NCBI RefSeq assembly: GCF_004123195.1
Contig: NZ_SDLI01000003.1
Coordinates: 1-64,000 of the forward strand
Direction: 5' to 3'
Source of the DNA: Ammoniphilus sp. CFH 90114
GTDB lineage: Bacteria; Bacillota; Bacilli; Aneurinibacillales; RAOX-1
Length of the DNA: 64,000 nt
Position numbers and translations under genes: made by a program. The notes below the pieces were generated by a model. The model searched no databases and was not told the origin of the DNA. It saw nothing but the letters and a program-made list of their open reading frames with translations. Below, piece by piece: positions 1 to 9,495 of the stretch; position 1 is the first letter of the stretch; each line of letters opens with the position of its first letter.

Positions 1-170
1 GTGTCCAATCCTGTTAGGGGGCTTTAGAGGTTATTCCTCATAAAACCACTTCCCTGAGCCCTTTTTCATGATATAACGGTAAAAACTCCGCTTATTTCCC
101 CTCTATTTGACTCGATCCCAAGAATAACGGAAAAATCTCCTGCTATCCGCCTCTGCGCCGATCACCAACA
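1..170. repeat. possible diverged member of the 51-bp-period intergenic repeat family
   Basis: No gene is visible in the first 196 bases. The motif ATAACGG followed by an A-run and CTCC occurs at 73 and again at 124, exactly 51 bp apart. This is the same spacing that separates repeat cores in the 179-bp elements at 14.3, 26.8 and 43.7 kb. The CGGACAT core itself is degraded here (CGGATAG on the minus strand near 149), so membership of the family is inferred from spacing and a TTATTT/AAAA-rich interior only. Confidence 0.35.
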
Positions 171-196
171 CCTACCACCAAACCAATACACAACAC

Positions 197-229
197 AAAA
201 AAAACCAAGCCTTAGAGCAAGGCTTGGTT
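197..229 (-). terminator. intrinsic terminator of glyA
   Basis: An inverted repeat AACCAAGCC/GGCTTGGTT is followed on the minus strand by a run of eight T, a few bases after the glyA stop codon. It is a standard Rho-independent terminator. Confidence 0.9.
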
Positions 230-236
230 CCACAAA

Positions 237-1490
237 TTAAATTAACTTCATATCTGCATAGAGAGGGAACTTCTCACACAGTCCCGCTACTCTTGCACGA
301 GCTTCTTCTTTCTTCGCTTCGTCTTGAGGATTCTTCAACGTCAAGGCGATGATAGCCGCTACTTCCTTCATGGATTCAACATCAAAGCCACGGGAGGTAA
401 CCGCAGGAGTACCGATACGAACGCCACTTGTTACAAATGGACTAGCTGGGTCAAACGGAATCGTATTCTTGTTGGTTGTTACGCCTACTTCGTCAAGTAG
501 ATGCTCGGCTTCTTTACCCGTTAGGTTGAGGTTGCGAACATCGATTAGTACGAGGTGATTATCTGTTCCGTTAGATACGATCTTGATTCCTTCTTCTTTC
601 AATGATTCAGCTAATTGATTCGCATTAGCCACTACATTCGCACTGTACTCTTTGAACTCAGGCTTAAGCGCTTCTCCAAAAGCAACCGCCTTCGCTGCAA
701 TCACATGCATCAATGGACCGCCCTGAACGCCAGGGAACATGGACTTATCAATCGCCTTAGCAAACTCTTCCTTACACAAGATCATACCGCCACGAGGTCC
801 ACGAAGCGTCTTATGAGTAGTTGTGGTTACAAAGTGTGCATGAGGGACAGGGTTTGGATGATGGCCTGTCGCAACTAATCCAGCAATGTGAGCCATATCT
901 ACCATAAAGTAAGCTCCAACTTCATCTGCGATTTCGCGCATTTTTACAAAATCAATCACACGAGGATAAGCACTCGCTCCCGCTACGATTAACTTTGGCT
1001 TGTGCTCTAATGCCTTCGCACGCACATCTTCATAATCGATAACATTCGTATCTGGAGTTACACCGTAATCTACGAAATTATAAAGGGTACCAGAGAAGTT
1101 AACTGGACTTCCATGGGTTAAGTGTCCACCGTGAGACAAATTCATACCTAGAACGGTGTCCCCTGGCTTAAGGATGGAGAAATAAACTCCCATATTTGCT
1201 TGTGCACCGGAATGAGGCTGAACGTTGGCATGCTCCGCACCGAATAATTGCTTTGCACGATCACGGGCTAATTCTTCTACGATATCCACATACTCACAAC
1301 CACCATAATAACGACGACCTGGGTATCCTTCCGCATATTTGTTGGTCATCACAGTACCCAATGCTTCTAATACCGCTTCACTTACAAAATTCTCGGATGC
1401 AATAAGTTCAATCTTGTTTCTCTGTCTGCCTAACTCCTGATTAATAGCTTCTGCCACTTGTGGATCTTGCTTAGTTAAATATTGAAACAT
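237..1490 (-). CDS. glyA: serine hydroxymethyltransferase
   Basis: PLP enzyme that converts serine and tetrahydrofolate to glycine and 5,10-methylene-THF, the main cytosolic source of one-carbon units. The 417-residue length is normal for the family. The N-terminal [11 protein letters not shown] block and the PLP-lysine motif [14 protein letters not shown] near residue 227 are intact. A GGAGGG ribosome site lies 8 bases before the ATG, and an intrinsic terminator follows the stop. It is the last gene of the ywl cluster, downstream of ywlG, as in B. subtilis. One-carbon supply links it to the MTHFR fusion gene upstream in the same strand block. Confidence 0.97.
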   Translation of the reverse strand: MFQYLTKQDPQVAEAINQELGRQRNKIELIASENFVSEAVLEALGTVMTNKYAEGYPGRRYYGGCEYVDIVEELARDRAKQLFGAEHANVQPHSGAQANMGVYFSILKPGDTVLGMNLSHGGHLTHGSPVNFSGTLYNFVDYGVTPDTNVIDYEDVRAKALEHKPKLIVAGASAYPRVIDFVKMREIADEVGAYFMVDMAHIAGLVATGHHPNPVPHAHFVTTTTHKTLRGPRGGMILCKEEFAKAIDKSMFPGVQGGPLMHVIAAKAVAFGEALKPEFKEYSANVVANANQLAESLKEEGIKIVSNGTDNHLVLIDVRNLNLTGKEAEHLLDEVGVTTNKNTIPFDPASPFVTSGVRIGTPAVTSRGFDVESMKEVAAIIALTLKNPQDEAKKEEARARVAGLCEKFPLYADMKLI

Positions 1491-1518
1491 GACTTTCCCT
1501 CCGATTTCTATATTTATA

Positions 1519-2091
1519 TTAAGTACAGCTTAGGTTTTGCGGCTTCTCCGGATAAACCGCTCGAGTTCCCCCAATTAACTTCGGGCGAGTATACGCCATC
1601 GTGACATGCGCATTCCCAATCTGGCGGATGGATGGTCGTAAAGGAACAGCCACGGATCTTAAGTGCATCCCGATAAACGTATCCCCGATATCAATGCCCG
1701 CATGGGCTTGTATCGATTCGACCACGGCAGGATGAGCGAGCTGTTGGAAGGCATGGGCTGCCATAGATCCTCCTGCCTTCGGCACAGGAACAACTGTCAC
1801 TTCATCAAGGCGGAAGAGGTCCGCTGTTTCCTGCTCGACTACAAGTGCACGATTCAAGTGCTCACAGCATTGAAAAGCTAGGTGGAACGAAAACTTGGAC
1901 TGATATTCCTTCAACACACGAAAGATCGTCTCAGCCGCCTGTTCGCTTCCGGACGTCCCAATTCGCTCTCCCATTACTTCGCTCGTGCTTGTTCCAATCA
2001 CGAGAATCTGCCTAGAGCCCATAGGATAAGCAGCTAGGAGTTCCTCTATGACTGTTCGAACCTGCCGTTCTAATTCCGGTTGATTAGACAT
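1519..2091 (-). CDS. ywlG: UPF0340 / TIGR01440 family protein (YwlG)
   Basis: Conserved Firmicutes protein of unknown biochemical function, about 190 residues. It is recognised by the blocks [18 protein letters not shown] and [22 protein letters not shown] and by its position between rpiB and glyA. I place the start at the ATG at 2091, which overlaps the rpiB stop (ATGTCTAA) with GAGG about 10 bases upstream. A longer frame to 2115 would run into rpiB codons. The overlap implies translational coupling with rpiB. No signal peptide or membrane segment is visible. Confidence 0.88.
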   Translation of the reverse strand: MSNQPELERQVRTVIEELLAAYPMGSRQILVIGTSTSEVMGERIGTSGSEQAAETIFRVLKEYQSKFSFHLAFQCCEHLNRALVVEQETADLFRLDEVTVVPVPKAGGSMAAHAFQQLAHPAVVESIQAHAGIDIGDTFIGMHLRSVAVPLRPSIRQIGNAHVTMAYTRPKLIGGTRAVYPEKPQNLSCT

Positions 2092-2533
2092 GCTCTTTAG
2101 CCTCGATATCTGCAATCTTATCTAGGCGCTGACTATGCCGTCCTCCGGTAAATTCCGTCTCAAGCCAAATCTTCACAATCTCTTGCGCTACACCTGGGCC
2201 AATAACGCGAGCCCCCATAGCCAACACGTTTGAATCATTATGTTCACGAGTAGCCTTAGCAGAGAACAAATCATGAACTAAAGCGCATCGAATGCCCTTA
2301 ATCTTATTGGCTGCGATCGACATTCCAATTCCTGTTCCGCAAATTAAGATCCCTCGGTCACATTCGCCCCCAGCAACCTTGTCAGCAACAGGTAATGCGT
2401 AATCCGGATAATCTACGGACTGCTCACAATCGCACCCCACATCCACTACTTCCATGTTCATAGATTGAAGTAGCTTCTTGATTTCCTCTTTCAACTGAAA
2501 GCCGCCATGATCTGCACCTAGTGCGATTTTCAA
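2084..2533 (-). CDS. rpiB: ribose-5-phosphate isomerase B / sugar-phosphate isomerase
   Basis: RpiB/LacAB-family isomerase interconverting ribose-5-phosphate and ribulose-5-phosphate in the pentose phosphate pathway. KIALGADHGGF at the N-terminus, VDYPDYA and the GILICGTGIGMSIAANK active-site segment with its cysteine are all present; 149 residues is typical. I choose a TTG start at 2533 because GGAGGAG lies 8 bases upstream and because the extra residues of the longer frame from 2557 are encoded by that ribosome site. A TATAAT hexamer at 2567-2572 could be the -10 of a promoter, but its -35 is poor. Confidence 0.93.
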   Translation of the reverse strand: MKIALGADHGGFQLKEEIKKLLQSMNMEVVDVGCDCEQSVDYPDYALPVADKVAGGECDRGILICGTGIGMSIAANKIKGIRCALVHDLFSAKATREHNDSNVLAMGARVIGPGVAQEIVKIWLETEFTGGRHSQRLDKIADIEAKEHV

Positions 2534-2644
2534 AGCTATCTCCTCCGTTTTCAACATTTCATCCCTATTATACCCTATTATTCAAAAACCATATAGTCTT
2601 TTTTCTTAATATTAAACATAAAATTTATATATAATGTTCGTATT

Positions 2645-3928
2645 TTAGATAGTGAACCTACGAATGTGCTCTTGCAACTTTTCAGACTGACCACGCAGAA
2701 CCTGACCTGCTGCTGAGATCTCCTCCATAAAGGCGGTCTGATCCTGAGCCGCCACCGCCACGGATTGTGCCCCTTCAGAAGTCTCTTCCGCAATCCTCGC
2801 CATTTCTCTTGCTTCTTCTAGGGCTTGCTTCATATTGGCCGTCTGATTCCCAACCATATGGACAATTTGATTTACAGCTTCCACAACACCATGAACAGAT
2901 ACAGAGATATCGCCGAGGGCCCTGCTGGTTTCTTCTCCTCGCTTAGATTCAAGTGTCGCCAACTTGACTTGCTCATTAATTTGCTTAACAGCCAAACCTA
3001 CTTCCTGCTGAATCTCATGAATCAACTGATCAATCGCTTGTACCGCCTTTTTGCTTTCATCCGCTAATTTACGAACTTCTCCGGCTACAACCGCAAATCC
3101 ACGGCCGTGTTCCCCTGCTCTAGCAGCTTCAATAGATGCATTCAGTGCCAGAAGATTCGTCTGCTCAGCCATTGTACCGACGAGCTTAGAGATATCACCG
3201 ATCTGTTTCGCCTGCTCATCCAGTTTTCGTACAACCTCAATAGAAGATTCACTTTCCTTCGCCAAGTGGTGAAGCCCTTCAATCAGGGTTCCAGCTACCT
3301 TAGAACTCTTTTCAATTGTATGTACCATCTTCGAGGATAAATCTCTTGTTTGGTCAGCACTCTCATTGACTTGTTCAATCATATGATTAAGCTGCTCAAA
3401 GGAAACAGCCATGTGAGAGGTTGCCGCTGATTGCATCTGCGCCCCTTGAGCAATATCATCTATCGTCATTCCAATCTGCTCGGCTTGCAAAGCAGCCGAA
3501 TGAGAAGCATGCGTCAATTCTTGTACATGTTCTCCCGTCTGACGAAAATTCTCTTCAATATCCTTCACCATCGCCTGTAAATTGCCTAACATCCGTTCAA
3601 ATGCCAAGGCTAAAGAGCGAAGCTCATCTTTACCGCGTGGGATCTCTACCTTCACTCGAAGATCTCCTGTCGATACCATTTCTGCGGTCTTTTCTAATTG
3701 AACAATTGGCTTGGTCAACATACGAGCTGCTATCCAACCGAAGAAGGAAGACCACAACACTCCTTTAATAAGGACAACTGCCTGAAACATCCCAGGTGAC
3801 ATATACGTAAGAAAGAACCCCTCCAAAAACGTAAGGAAAAAAAAGCTTGTCCCATATGTAACTGCAGATAAAACAGCAATCCCAAGGACTATTTTTTTCT
3901 GTAAACCAAACCGAATCTTATTGCCCAT
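2645..3928 (-). CDS. methyl-accepting chemotaxis protein with minimal membrane sensor
   Basis: Chemoreceptor-type signalling protein of 427 residues. Two hydrophobic segments (about residues 13-34 and 44-64) enclose only a very short external loop, so there is no ordinary periplasmic ligand domain. A HAMP linker follows (about 65-120), then a methyl-accepting coiled coil with the hairpin-tip block [31 protein letters not shown] near 255-285. GGGGGAG precedes the ATG. It is inserted between ywlE and rpiB, where B. subtilis has no receptor. It probably senses a membrane or cytoplasmic cue; the ligand is unknown. Confidence 0.93.
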   Translation of the reverse strand: MGNKIRFGLQKKIVLGIAVLSAVTYGTSFFFLTFLEGFFLTYMSPGMFQAVVLIKGVLWSSFFGWIAARMLTKPIVQLEKTAEMVSTGDLRVKVEIPRGKDELRSLALAFERMLGNLQAMVKDIEENFRQTGEHVQELTHASHSAALQAEQIGMTIDDIAQGAQMQSAATSHMAVSFEQLNHMIEQVNESADQTRDLSSKMVHTIEKSSKVAGTLIEGLHHLAKESESSIEVVRKLDEQAKQIGDISKLVGTMAEQTNLLALNASIEAARAGEHGRGFAVVAGEVRKLADESKKAVQAIDQLIHEIQQEVGLAVKQINEQVKLATLESKRGEETSRALGDISVSVHGVVEAVNQIVHMVGNQTANMKQALEEAREMARIAEETSEGAQSVAVAAQDQTAFMEEISAAGQVLRGQSEKLQEHIRRFTI

Positions 3929-3998
3929 GAAAAAGACTCCCCCATAAAAAATCGTTCTTAAATGTTAACTAATTCGTCCTTATCCGGGCAAAACCCTG

Positions 3999-4448
3999 CT
4001 ACATTTTGTCGATTTTATCTTTAAGTTTCTCTAAGGCAGCATCCAACTCCGTCTCCGTTCTACGATAGACATCCAATGAACCGCCAAAAGGATCCATGAT
4101 ATCCATATCTCCGAGACCACCTATGTACTCTTTTAACGTGTAAAGCTTTCCTTGTGCTTCTGGAAATTGTCCTGCCACCACCTGTTTATGACTCATCGTC
4201 ATCGTTAAAATGAGGTCGGCCCATGACACTAATTCAGACGTTACAGGCTGAGACGCATGTTGCGATTCTATTCCTCGAGCCCGTAAAATAGTGGAAGTAT
4301 GGACAGAAGCTGGTGTCCCTGCATAAGCGGCAACACCAGCTGATTGCACCTCAACTTTTAGCCCTTCACGCTCTACCAGTTTTCTCATTAACCCCTCTGC
4401 CATCGGACTACGACAAGTATTCCCAGTACAAACAAACAACAGATTCAT
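3999..4448 (-). CDS. ywlE: protein-arginine phosphatase, low-molecular-weight PTP fold (YwlE)
   Basis: Removes phosphate from arginine residues, opposing the McsB arginine kinase in Firmicutes. The P-loop CTGNTCRS at residues 7-14 has the nucleophile Cys7, Arg13 and, importantly, Thr11, the residue that distinguishes arginine phosphatases from tyrosine phosphatases (usually Ile or Ala there). The DPF segment near residue 118 carries the general-acid Asp. At 149 residues it is standard length. It starts 7 bases after the ZIP transporter stop and is therefore probably cotranscribed with it. Confidence 0.93.
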   Translation of the reverse strand: MNLLFVCTGNTCRSPMAEGLMRKLVEREGLKVEVQSAGVAAYAGTPASVHTSTILRARGIESQHASQPVTSELVSWADLILTMTMSHKQVVAGQFPEAQGKLYTLKEYIGGLGDMDIMDPFGGSLDVYRRTETELDAALEKLKDKIDKM

Positions 4449-4455
4449 CGTTTTT

Positions 4456-5184
4456 TCACCTCAAAGCATGGATTATGTAAACCAACACTACACTGGCCGC
4501 CATCCCCCATAACGCGAACAACCGGTTATATCTAAGGGATGCTGGTCCAATTTCTTTCCAAACTATAAATCCCATCGCCCCAGCTGCAAAGGCGGTTCCC
4601 GCCGCCACCAGAAAAGGTGACCCGACAAAGAACTTTTGACCCAGCCAAGCTCCAAGAGGAATGCATAAACTTAATATGAAAGAGAGAAGCAATACCCATC
4701 TTTTCTTGACTCCAGCCATTGCAAGCGGAATCGCCATCCCAATTCCTTCGGGAATATTATGAATCGCAATGGATAAGGCTAGCAACACCCCGAGATGATT
4801 GTGCGTCTCGAACCCTGCGCCAATAGCGATCCCCTCAGGAATATTATGAAGCCCAATGGCTATAGCTATTAACATCCCAACACGATAGGATTCCGGCTTT
4901 TTGGGCTTAAGACTAACCCCATGACGAACTAGGTTTTCCAAGAATCCATAGATCCCTAGCATCATCGCTAACCCTAGCCCGAGACCAATTCCCACAGCCT
5001 GATAAGGCCCTTGCATGAAGGCTGTTGGAAGCAAATCAATAAGTACAATTAATACCATGATGCCCGATGATAAGCCTAAGTAGAAGGCAAGGATCTTCTT
5101 GCTTGGCTGACCAAACAACAGCGCGAGCGCAGCTCCAAACAGCGTGGTAAGTCCTGTGAGTGAACTTAGGATTAATAGCTCCAT
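4456..5184 (-). CDS. ZIP-family metal transporter
   Basis: Polytopic membrane protein of 242 residues with about eight hydrophobic segments. Two copies of the ZIP signature HNIPEG (around residues 113-120 and 141-148) give the binuclear metal site of the ZIP fold, which imports Zn2+, Fe2+ or Mn2+. The gene sits 13 bases from mntP and 7 bases from ywlE, in the same operon. Placing a probable metal importer next to the manganese exporter MntP is not the B. subtilis arrangement and suggests joint metal homeostasis. Substrate metal cannot be read from sequence. Confidence 0.9.
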   Translation of the reverse strand: MELLILSSLTGLTTLFGAALALLFGQPSKKILAFYLGLSSGIMVLIVLIDLLPTAFMQGPYQAVGIGLGLGLAMMLGIYGFLENLVRHGVSLKPKKPESYRVGMLIAIAIGLHNIPEGIAIGAGFETHNHLGVLLALSIAIHNIPEGIGMAIPLAMAGVKKRWVLLLSFILSLCIPLGAWLGQKFFVGSPFLVAAGTAFAAGAMGFIVWKEIGPASLRYNRLFALWGMAASVVLVYIIHALR

Positions 5185-5197
5185 TATCTTCCACCTC

Positions 5198-5761
5198 CTA
5201 AAGCATAAACTTTATGCCAAAAGCAAAGATAATGACTCCGCCTAGCGCTTCGCCAAAACCACCTAACCGATGACCAACATGCTTGCCCAAGAGAAGCCCG
5301 CAACAAGTCATCGCCATTCCGATGATCCCGAATATAAGTACGGCTAAGATAATATCCGTCTTGAATAAACCAAATGATAATCCAACAGAAAGGGCATCAA
5401 CACTCACGCTAAGAGCAAACAAAAGAAGTCCGAACCCCTCGGTCTTATAATTGGTTCGCTCTCCTTCAACCTGAAATATAGACCCCCAGATCATATTTGC
5501 ACCTAAGAAACAAAGAATCAGCCCCCCAATAAAGGTGGCCACATCCCCGACTACAGAGGATAAAAACTTACCGCTTCCGATTCCAATGAGTGGCATAATG
5601 ACATGAAACAAACCAATCAATAAGCTAACCTTAGCAATAGTTCGCAACCGAATTCTCAGCATTCCCATTCCTATTCCTAAGGAGAATGCATCCATTCCAA
5701 GTGCTATCCCGATCATGAGGATGGTATAAAATTGCCCCCATTGGATGATGTCCCATTCCAT
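5198..5761 (-). CDS. mntP: manganese efflux pump MntP
   Basis: Small six-helix membrane protein (187 residues) exporting Mn2+. It is made of two homologous three-helix halves, each with a conserved acidic signature: GIALGMDAFSLGIGMG near residue 20 and ALSVSVDALSVGLSFG near residue 118. It is the YwlD counterpart between ywlC and ywlE. I see no yybP-ykoY manganese riboswitch upstream; the 67-base gap to ywlC is too short for one. Regulation is therefore likely from an upstream operon promoter. Confidence 0.93.
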   Translation of the reverse strand: MEWDIIQWGQFYTILMIGIALGMDAFSLGIGMGMLRIRLRTIAKVSLLIGLFHVIMPLIGIGSGKFLSSVVGDVATFIGGLILCFLGANMIWGSIFQVEGERTNYKTEGFGLLLFALSVSVDALSVGLSFGLFKTDIILAVLIFGIIGMAMTCCGLLLGKHVGHRLGGFGEALGGVIIFAFGIKFML

Positions 5762-5828
5762 TCGATCCCCTCCAGCATATCCCTTGTCTCCTCAAGAATA
5801 TGCGGACAGGTTAGGAAAGATGCTTACC

Positions 5829-6905
5829 CTAGTCCACTTCCGCGCGATAAATCCGATGTCCCGCCGCCTTGTTTAACCGATTCATGATAGCCAAGCCCAC
5901 TCCCTTGGACGGAAATGATTCGGCAAGAATATAATCAATCCTTTGTTGATCAAAGGAGCGCAAAGCATCATAGAGAGAACGCGCCACCGTCGCCAAGTCT
6001 TCACGAGCACCACAGATGACCACTACATCAGCTTCCGCGTAGTTATGCTTTGTTTCCTCCGTGGCTAATACCCCCACTCGGCGTCCAGACTCCTTAGCTT
6101 GTCCAATTAAGGAACGAATCGTCTCTTGCTGCTTTTCTAAGGTTTCTTCTTGAATAATCCACATTTCCCCTTGAGGGGCATAATGCTGATATTTCATTCC
6201 AGGAGATCTTGGCTTATCTTCTTCTTCCATTAATCCTGGATCAAGAAGAACCAGACCTACTACGGATTCAAGTTGCTCTTTGGTTACTCCCCCAGGGCGC
6301 AAGATCATAGGTGGGTCCATCGTTACATCGAGTACCGTTGATTCCACCCCAACTCCTGTTGGACCACCATCCACAATCCCTGCAATACGTCCTTCAAGGT
6401 CCTCCTGTACATGCTCTGCTGTTGTCGGACTCGGACGCCCTGAGCGATTCGCGCTCGGTGCAGCTATAGGTACCCCAGCCTTCTCAATGAGAGCTAAGGC
6501 TATCGGATGATCCGGCATCCGAATACCAACCGTATCGAGCCCCGCCGTCACTTCTGGAGCAATCCCCTCTTTTCGAGGCAGAATAAAGGTGAGAGGACCT
6601 GGCCAAAAAGCATCCATGAGCTTTTCAGCTTTCTCAGGTAACGCTAAAACAAGGTTATCCAGATCCTTCCTGTGGGCAATGTGGATAATTAGCGGGTTGT
6701 CGCTTGGCCTCCCCTTAGCTTCGAAAATCTTACAAACGGCGCTAGATGACAAGGCATTCGCCCCTAGACCGTAGACTGTCTCCGTAGGAAAAGCAACAAC
6801 CTCGTTTAAGGCTAATAGCTTCGCTGGTTCCTCAAGTTGTGGATAAAGCCGTTCATTTCCCACAGAGTTATCCACACACCATTTTTTTGTCTGATAATGA
6901 ATCAT
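5829..6905 (-). CDS. ywlC: L-threonylcarbamoyladenylate synthase (Sua5/YwlC)
   Basis: Makes threonylcarbamoyl-AMP from threonine, bicarbonate and ATP for the t6A37 modification of ANN-decoding tRNAs. The YrdC domain contains EVVAFPTETVYGLGANA and KGRPSDNPLIIHI (about residues 35-75), and a Sua5 C-terminal domain follows, ending near residue 358. The frame is open to 7004, but I choose the ATG at 6905 because GGAAG is correctly spaced and family members start with a similar IHYQTKKW-type segment. The first 70 bases of the gene and its upstream region carry the DnaA-box cluster. Confidence 0.92.
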   Translation of the reverse strand: MIHYQTKKWCVDNSVGNERLYPQLEEPAKLLALNEVVAFPTETVYGLGANALSSSAVCKIFEAKGRPSDNPLIIHIAHRKDLDNLVLALPEKAEKLMDAFWPGPLTFILPRKEGIAPEVTAGLDTVGIRMPDHPIALALIEKAGVPIAAPSANRSGRPSPTTAEHVQEDLEGRIAGIVDGGPTGVGVESTVLDVTMDPPMILRPGGVTKEQLESVVGLVLLDPGLMEEEDKPRSPGMKYQHYAPQGEMWIIQEETLEKQQETIRSLIGQAKESGRRVGVLATEETKHNYAEADVVVICGAREDLATVARSLYDALRSFDQQRIDYILAESFPSKGVGLAIMNRLNKAAGHRIYRAEVD

Positions 6906-6998
6906 GTTCGCTTCCATTCCTTTTTCTAAGACTTTCCCGTTATAAAGTGGGGCTAAAACAAACAACTTATCAACAGTTTGTGGATAAGTTGTGAATAA
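6838..6998. promoter_or_regulatory. DnaA-box cluster between ywlB and ywlC
   Basis: Within 161 bp there are four sites matching TTATNCACA: 6838-6846, 6868-6876, 6979-6987 and 6990-6998, the first three being the perfect TTATCCACA. A one-mismatch site TTATCAACA lies at 6967-6975. A further weak site (CGTGGATAA) is at 7055. The perfect copies at 6838 and 6979 and the site at 6990 point one way, the sites at 6868 and 6967 the other. From memory, the ywlC-ywlB region is one of the stable DnaA-binding loci mapped on the B. subtilis chromosome, so synteny supports a real site. Confidence 0.8.
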
Positions 6999-7009
6999 GT
7001 GCATTCGTT

Positions 7010-7474
7010 TTACGCTTCAATCTGGGCCTTTGCTGGTCTCTTATACACCATAGCCGTGGATAAACTGGGTGTATACTGTTGAAAGTGTGTGGATGACTTC
7101 ACTTCTCCGGGGATATCTTCCCAATCGATTTCTGTAAACCCACACAACTGAAAAAAAGACGACGAACGTGTAAGTAAATAAACTTCTAGCAGCCCCTTTT
7201 TTCCTGCCAGGGATAGAAGAACCCGCAACAACTCCCATCCTACTGATTCATTAAAGAAAGCCGGTTCAACGGCTAGGGAGCGCAGTAGTCCATATTGGTC
7301 CCCAAGAACTTCTAGACCCGCCGTCCCTACTACACGCTGACTGTTTGAATCTTCCACTACCAGAAAATGATCTAGATGATCCTCAATTCCTTCTACATTT
7401 AGTTTACCCTTTTTCAACAGTTCTACCATTTGCTCTACATCATTCTTTCTAGCTACCCGCATGACAAGACTCAT
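7010..7474 (-). CDS. ywlB: GNAT-family N-acetyltransferase (YwlB)
   Basis: Protein of about 154 residues with the GNAT core: an N-terminal MRVARKNDVEQMVELL helix region, a central beta strand VVGTAGLEVLGDQYGLLRSLAVEP and the EVYLLTRSSSFFQLCGFTE segment that ends most GNAT domains. Its acetyl acceptor is unknown. Position directly upstream of ywlC matches B. subtilis ywlB. I start it at the ATG at 7474, with AGGGG about 10 bases upstream; an in-frame GTG at 7486 overlaps that ribosome site. Confidence 0.85.
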   Translation of the reverse strand: MSLVMRVARKNDVEQMVELLKKGKLNVEGIEDHLDHFLVVEDSNSQRVVGTAGLEVLGDQYGLLRSLAVEPAFFNESVGWELLRVLLSLAGKKGLLEVYLLTRSSSFFQLCGFTEIDWEDIPGEVKSSTHFQQYTPSLSTAMVYKRPAKAQIEA

Positions 7475-7546
7475 AAACAAAAGCACCCCTCTTCTCTATC
7501 ATTTCTATCATAGATATGAAGAAGTTTGATAGAGTATGCTAAAGAA

Positions 7547-9382
7547 TCAGCTATTTTTCACATACTTCGTAAGTTCAGCAGTCATTTCATAGCGCATGAA
7601 AGGAGTGATGAGATAGATTCCGTTAAAATATTGACGAGCCGTATCAATGAGCTCTAGGGCAATTTCAACCCCCTGTTTTTTTGCATCTTCCCCTTCATAT
7701 CGGGCCATCCGTGCACGTACATCATCCGATAGCCTTATTCCAGGCACTTCGTTATGGAGAAATTCAGCATTGCGATGACTCGTCAGCGGCATAATCCCTA
7801 TAAAAATAGGAACCTTCACATGGCGGGTCGCTTCCGCCACCTGAAAGATCTGTTCATGATCATACAGGGGCTGGCTCATCACATAGTCGGCTCCCGCATC
7901 GACCTTCTTCTCCAAGCGTTCTACCGCTTTATGCAAGTGTCGTGTGTTTGGGTTAAAAGCCGCTGCAACGGTAAAGGCCGCTCTCTTCTTTAATGTCCGT
8001 CCCGAGAAACCTACTCCTTCATTTAATTGCTTCGTCATGCGAATAAGCTCAAAGGAAGTCATATCATAAACCGAAGAAGCACCAGGAAGATCGCCGTAGC
8101 GGGTAGGATCTCCTGTGATTGCCAAGACGTGATCAATTCCTAGCGCATATAAACCCATAAGGTGAGATTGCTGTCCAATCGAATTCCGGTCACGGCATGT
8201 AATATGAACCAACGGGCGAATGCCCACTTTCTCCTTAACTAATGCTCCTAAGGCCATATTACTCATTCTTGTCATGGCTAAGGAATTGTCCGCCATTGTA
8301 ATGGCATCCGCTCCCGCTTCCTTCAAGGATGCGGCCCCTTCCAAGAAAGGTTGAAAATCAAGATCTCGGGGCGGGTCAAGCTCAACGATAACGGTAGGCT
8401 GTTCCTTCACAAGCTCAGGAATGGTTTTTTCTTGAAAAACTTCAGAAGAAATGATGACCTTCGGCTCGTTGGTAATCTCTTTTACTGCTGATTCTTTCTT
8501 ATAAATCGGGGTTCTGCCCTTCAGCCGTGATGCCACGGCCTTAATATGTTCTGGTGTCGTTCCGCAGCATCCCCCTATGATTCTGGCTCCTAACTGATGC
8601 AGTTTCTCAGCAGAGTCAGCAAAATATTCAGCTGAAGAAGGATACAAGAACTGTCCATCCACATATTCAGGCAGCCCTGCATTCGGATACACAGACAGCT
8701 GTAATCCCTCTTTTACAGGTAAAGACTCTAGAGAACGAATAATATTGGCTGGACCGTTATAGCAATTCAAGCCCACAATATCAGCACCGGCATCCACTAG
8801 ACGGCCAAAAGCGGATTCCAATGAATAGCCATCCTGTGTTCTTTGGATATCTTGAATCGTAAGCTGACAGATGATAGGCAGCGAGCTAAAGCGTCGAGCT
8901 ACAGATAGAGCGATGATCGCTTCATCGACGAAACAGAACGTCTCAAGTAATAGACCATCTACTCCTGCTTCCACTAAACTCTTAATTTGCTCAGCATAAA
9001 CCTCCTTAAGTTCTTCTGACGGGATATTTCTTCTTCTCCCACCTAGGATCCCTCCTACGGAACCGACTACAAAAGCCAAGTCTCCTGCAGCCTCTCTAGC
9101 CAGCCCAACTCCAGCCCGATTTAATTCCTCCACCTGGTCCTCTAAGCCATATTTAGATAGCTTTTCTCGATTCGCTCCATAGGTATTCGTTTCAATCAAC
9201 TCTGATCCGGCCAGCACATATTGCAAATGAATATCTCGGACCACATCAGGACGAGTCACATTCAGCTCTTCCCCACAAGTACCTACTGGTATGCCGTATC
9301 GATGCAACAGCGTCCCCATCGCTCCGTCCGCAATTAATACTCGATTCTGCAGCAACTCCCGCAACCCTGACTTTTCTCTCAT
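7547..9382 (-). CDS. bifunctional homocysteine S-methyltransferase / 5,10-methylenetetrahydrofolate reductase
   Basis: Fusion enzyme of methionine synthesis (YitJ-like). Residues about 5-295 form the zinc homocysteine methyltransferase domain: VLIADGAMGTLLHR, the first zinc Cys in GLNCYNGP, and the CC pair in IIGGCCGTTPEHI. From about residue 325 an MTHFR TIM barrel follows (VELDPPRDLDF, HITCRDRNSIGQQSHLMG, ITGDPTRYGD). It would supply methyl-THF and transfer methyl groups to homocysteine. I use the ATG at 9382 with AGGGGAG upstream. A SAM-I riboswitch and terminator precede it, so expression should fall when SAM is plentiful. Confidence 0.95.
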   Translation of the reverse strand: MREKSGLRELLQNRVLIADGAMGTLLHRYGIPVGTCGEELNVTRPDVVRDIHLQYVLAGSELIETNTYGANREKLSKYGLEDQVEELNRAGVGLAREAAGDLAFVVGSVGGILGGRRRNIPSEELKEVYAEQIKSLVEAGVDGLLLETFCFVDEAIIALSVARRFSSLPIICQLTIQDIQRTQDGYSLESAFGRLVDAGADIVGLNCYNGPANIIRSLESLPVKEGLQLSVYPNAGLPEYVDGQFLYPSSAEYFADSAEKLHQLGARIIGGCCGTTPEHIKAVASRLKGRTPIYKKESAVKEITNEPKVIISSEVFQEKTIPELVKEQPTVIVELDPPRDLDFQPFLEGAASLKEAGADAITMADNSLAMTRMSNMALGALVKEKVGIRPLVHITCRDRNSIGQQSHLMGLYALGIDHVLAITGDPTRYGDLPGASSVYDMTSFELIRMTKQLNEGVGFSGRTLKKRAAFTVAAAFNPNTRHLHKAVERLEKKVDAGADYVMSQPLYDHEQIFQVAEATRHVKVPIFIGIMPLTSHRNAEFLHNEVPGIRLSDDVRARMARYEGEDAKKQGVEIALELIDTARQYFNGIYLITPFMRYEMTAELTKYVKNS

Positions 9383-9423
9383 GCTCTCACTCCCCTGCCT
9401 TTCACCCAAGTCTTATCTCAACA

Positions 9424-9460
9424 TAAAAAAACCTTCTGCAGCTTATAAGCCAGAAGGTTC
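9424..9460 (-). terminator. riboswitch expression-platform terminator
   Basis: The inverted repeat AACCTTCTG/CAGAAGGTT with a T-run on the minus strand lies between the SAM aptamer and the methyltransferase/MTHFR start. It is the OFF-state terminator of the S-box leader. Confidence 0.92.
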
Positions 9461-9495
9461 TCCGAATCAGTCAACTTAAACTTCTTGAGCCCCTT

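Noticed and set aside
5762-5828. Manganese (yybP-ykoY) riboswitch before mntP
   Set aside because: The 67-base gap to ywlC is too short and shows none of the conserved loop sequences.
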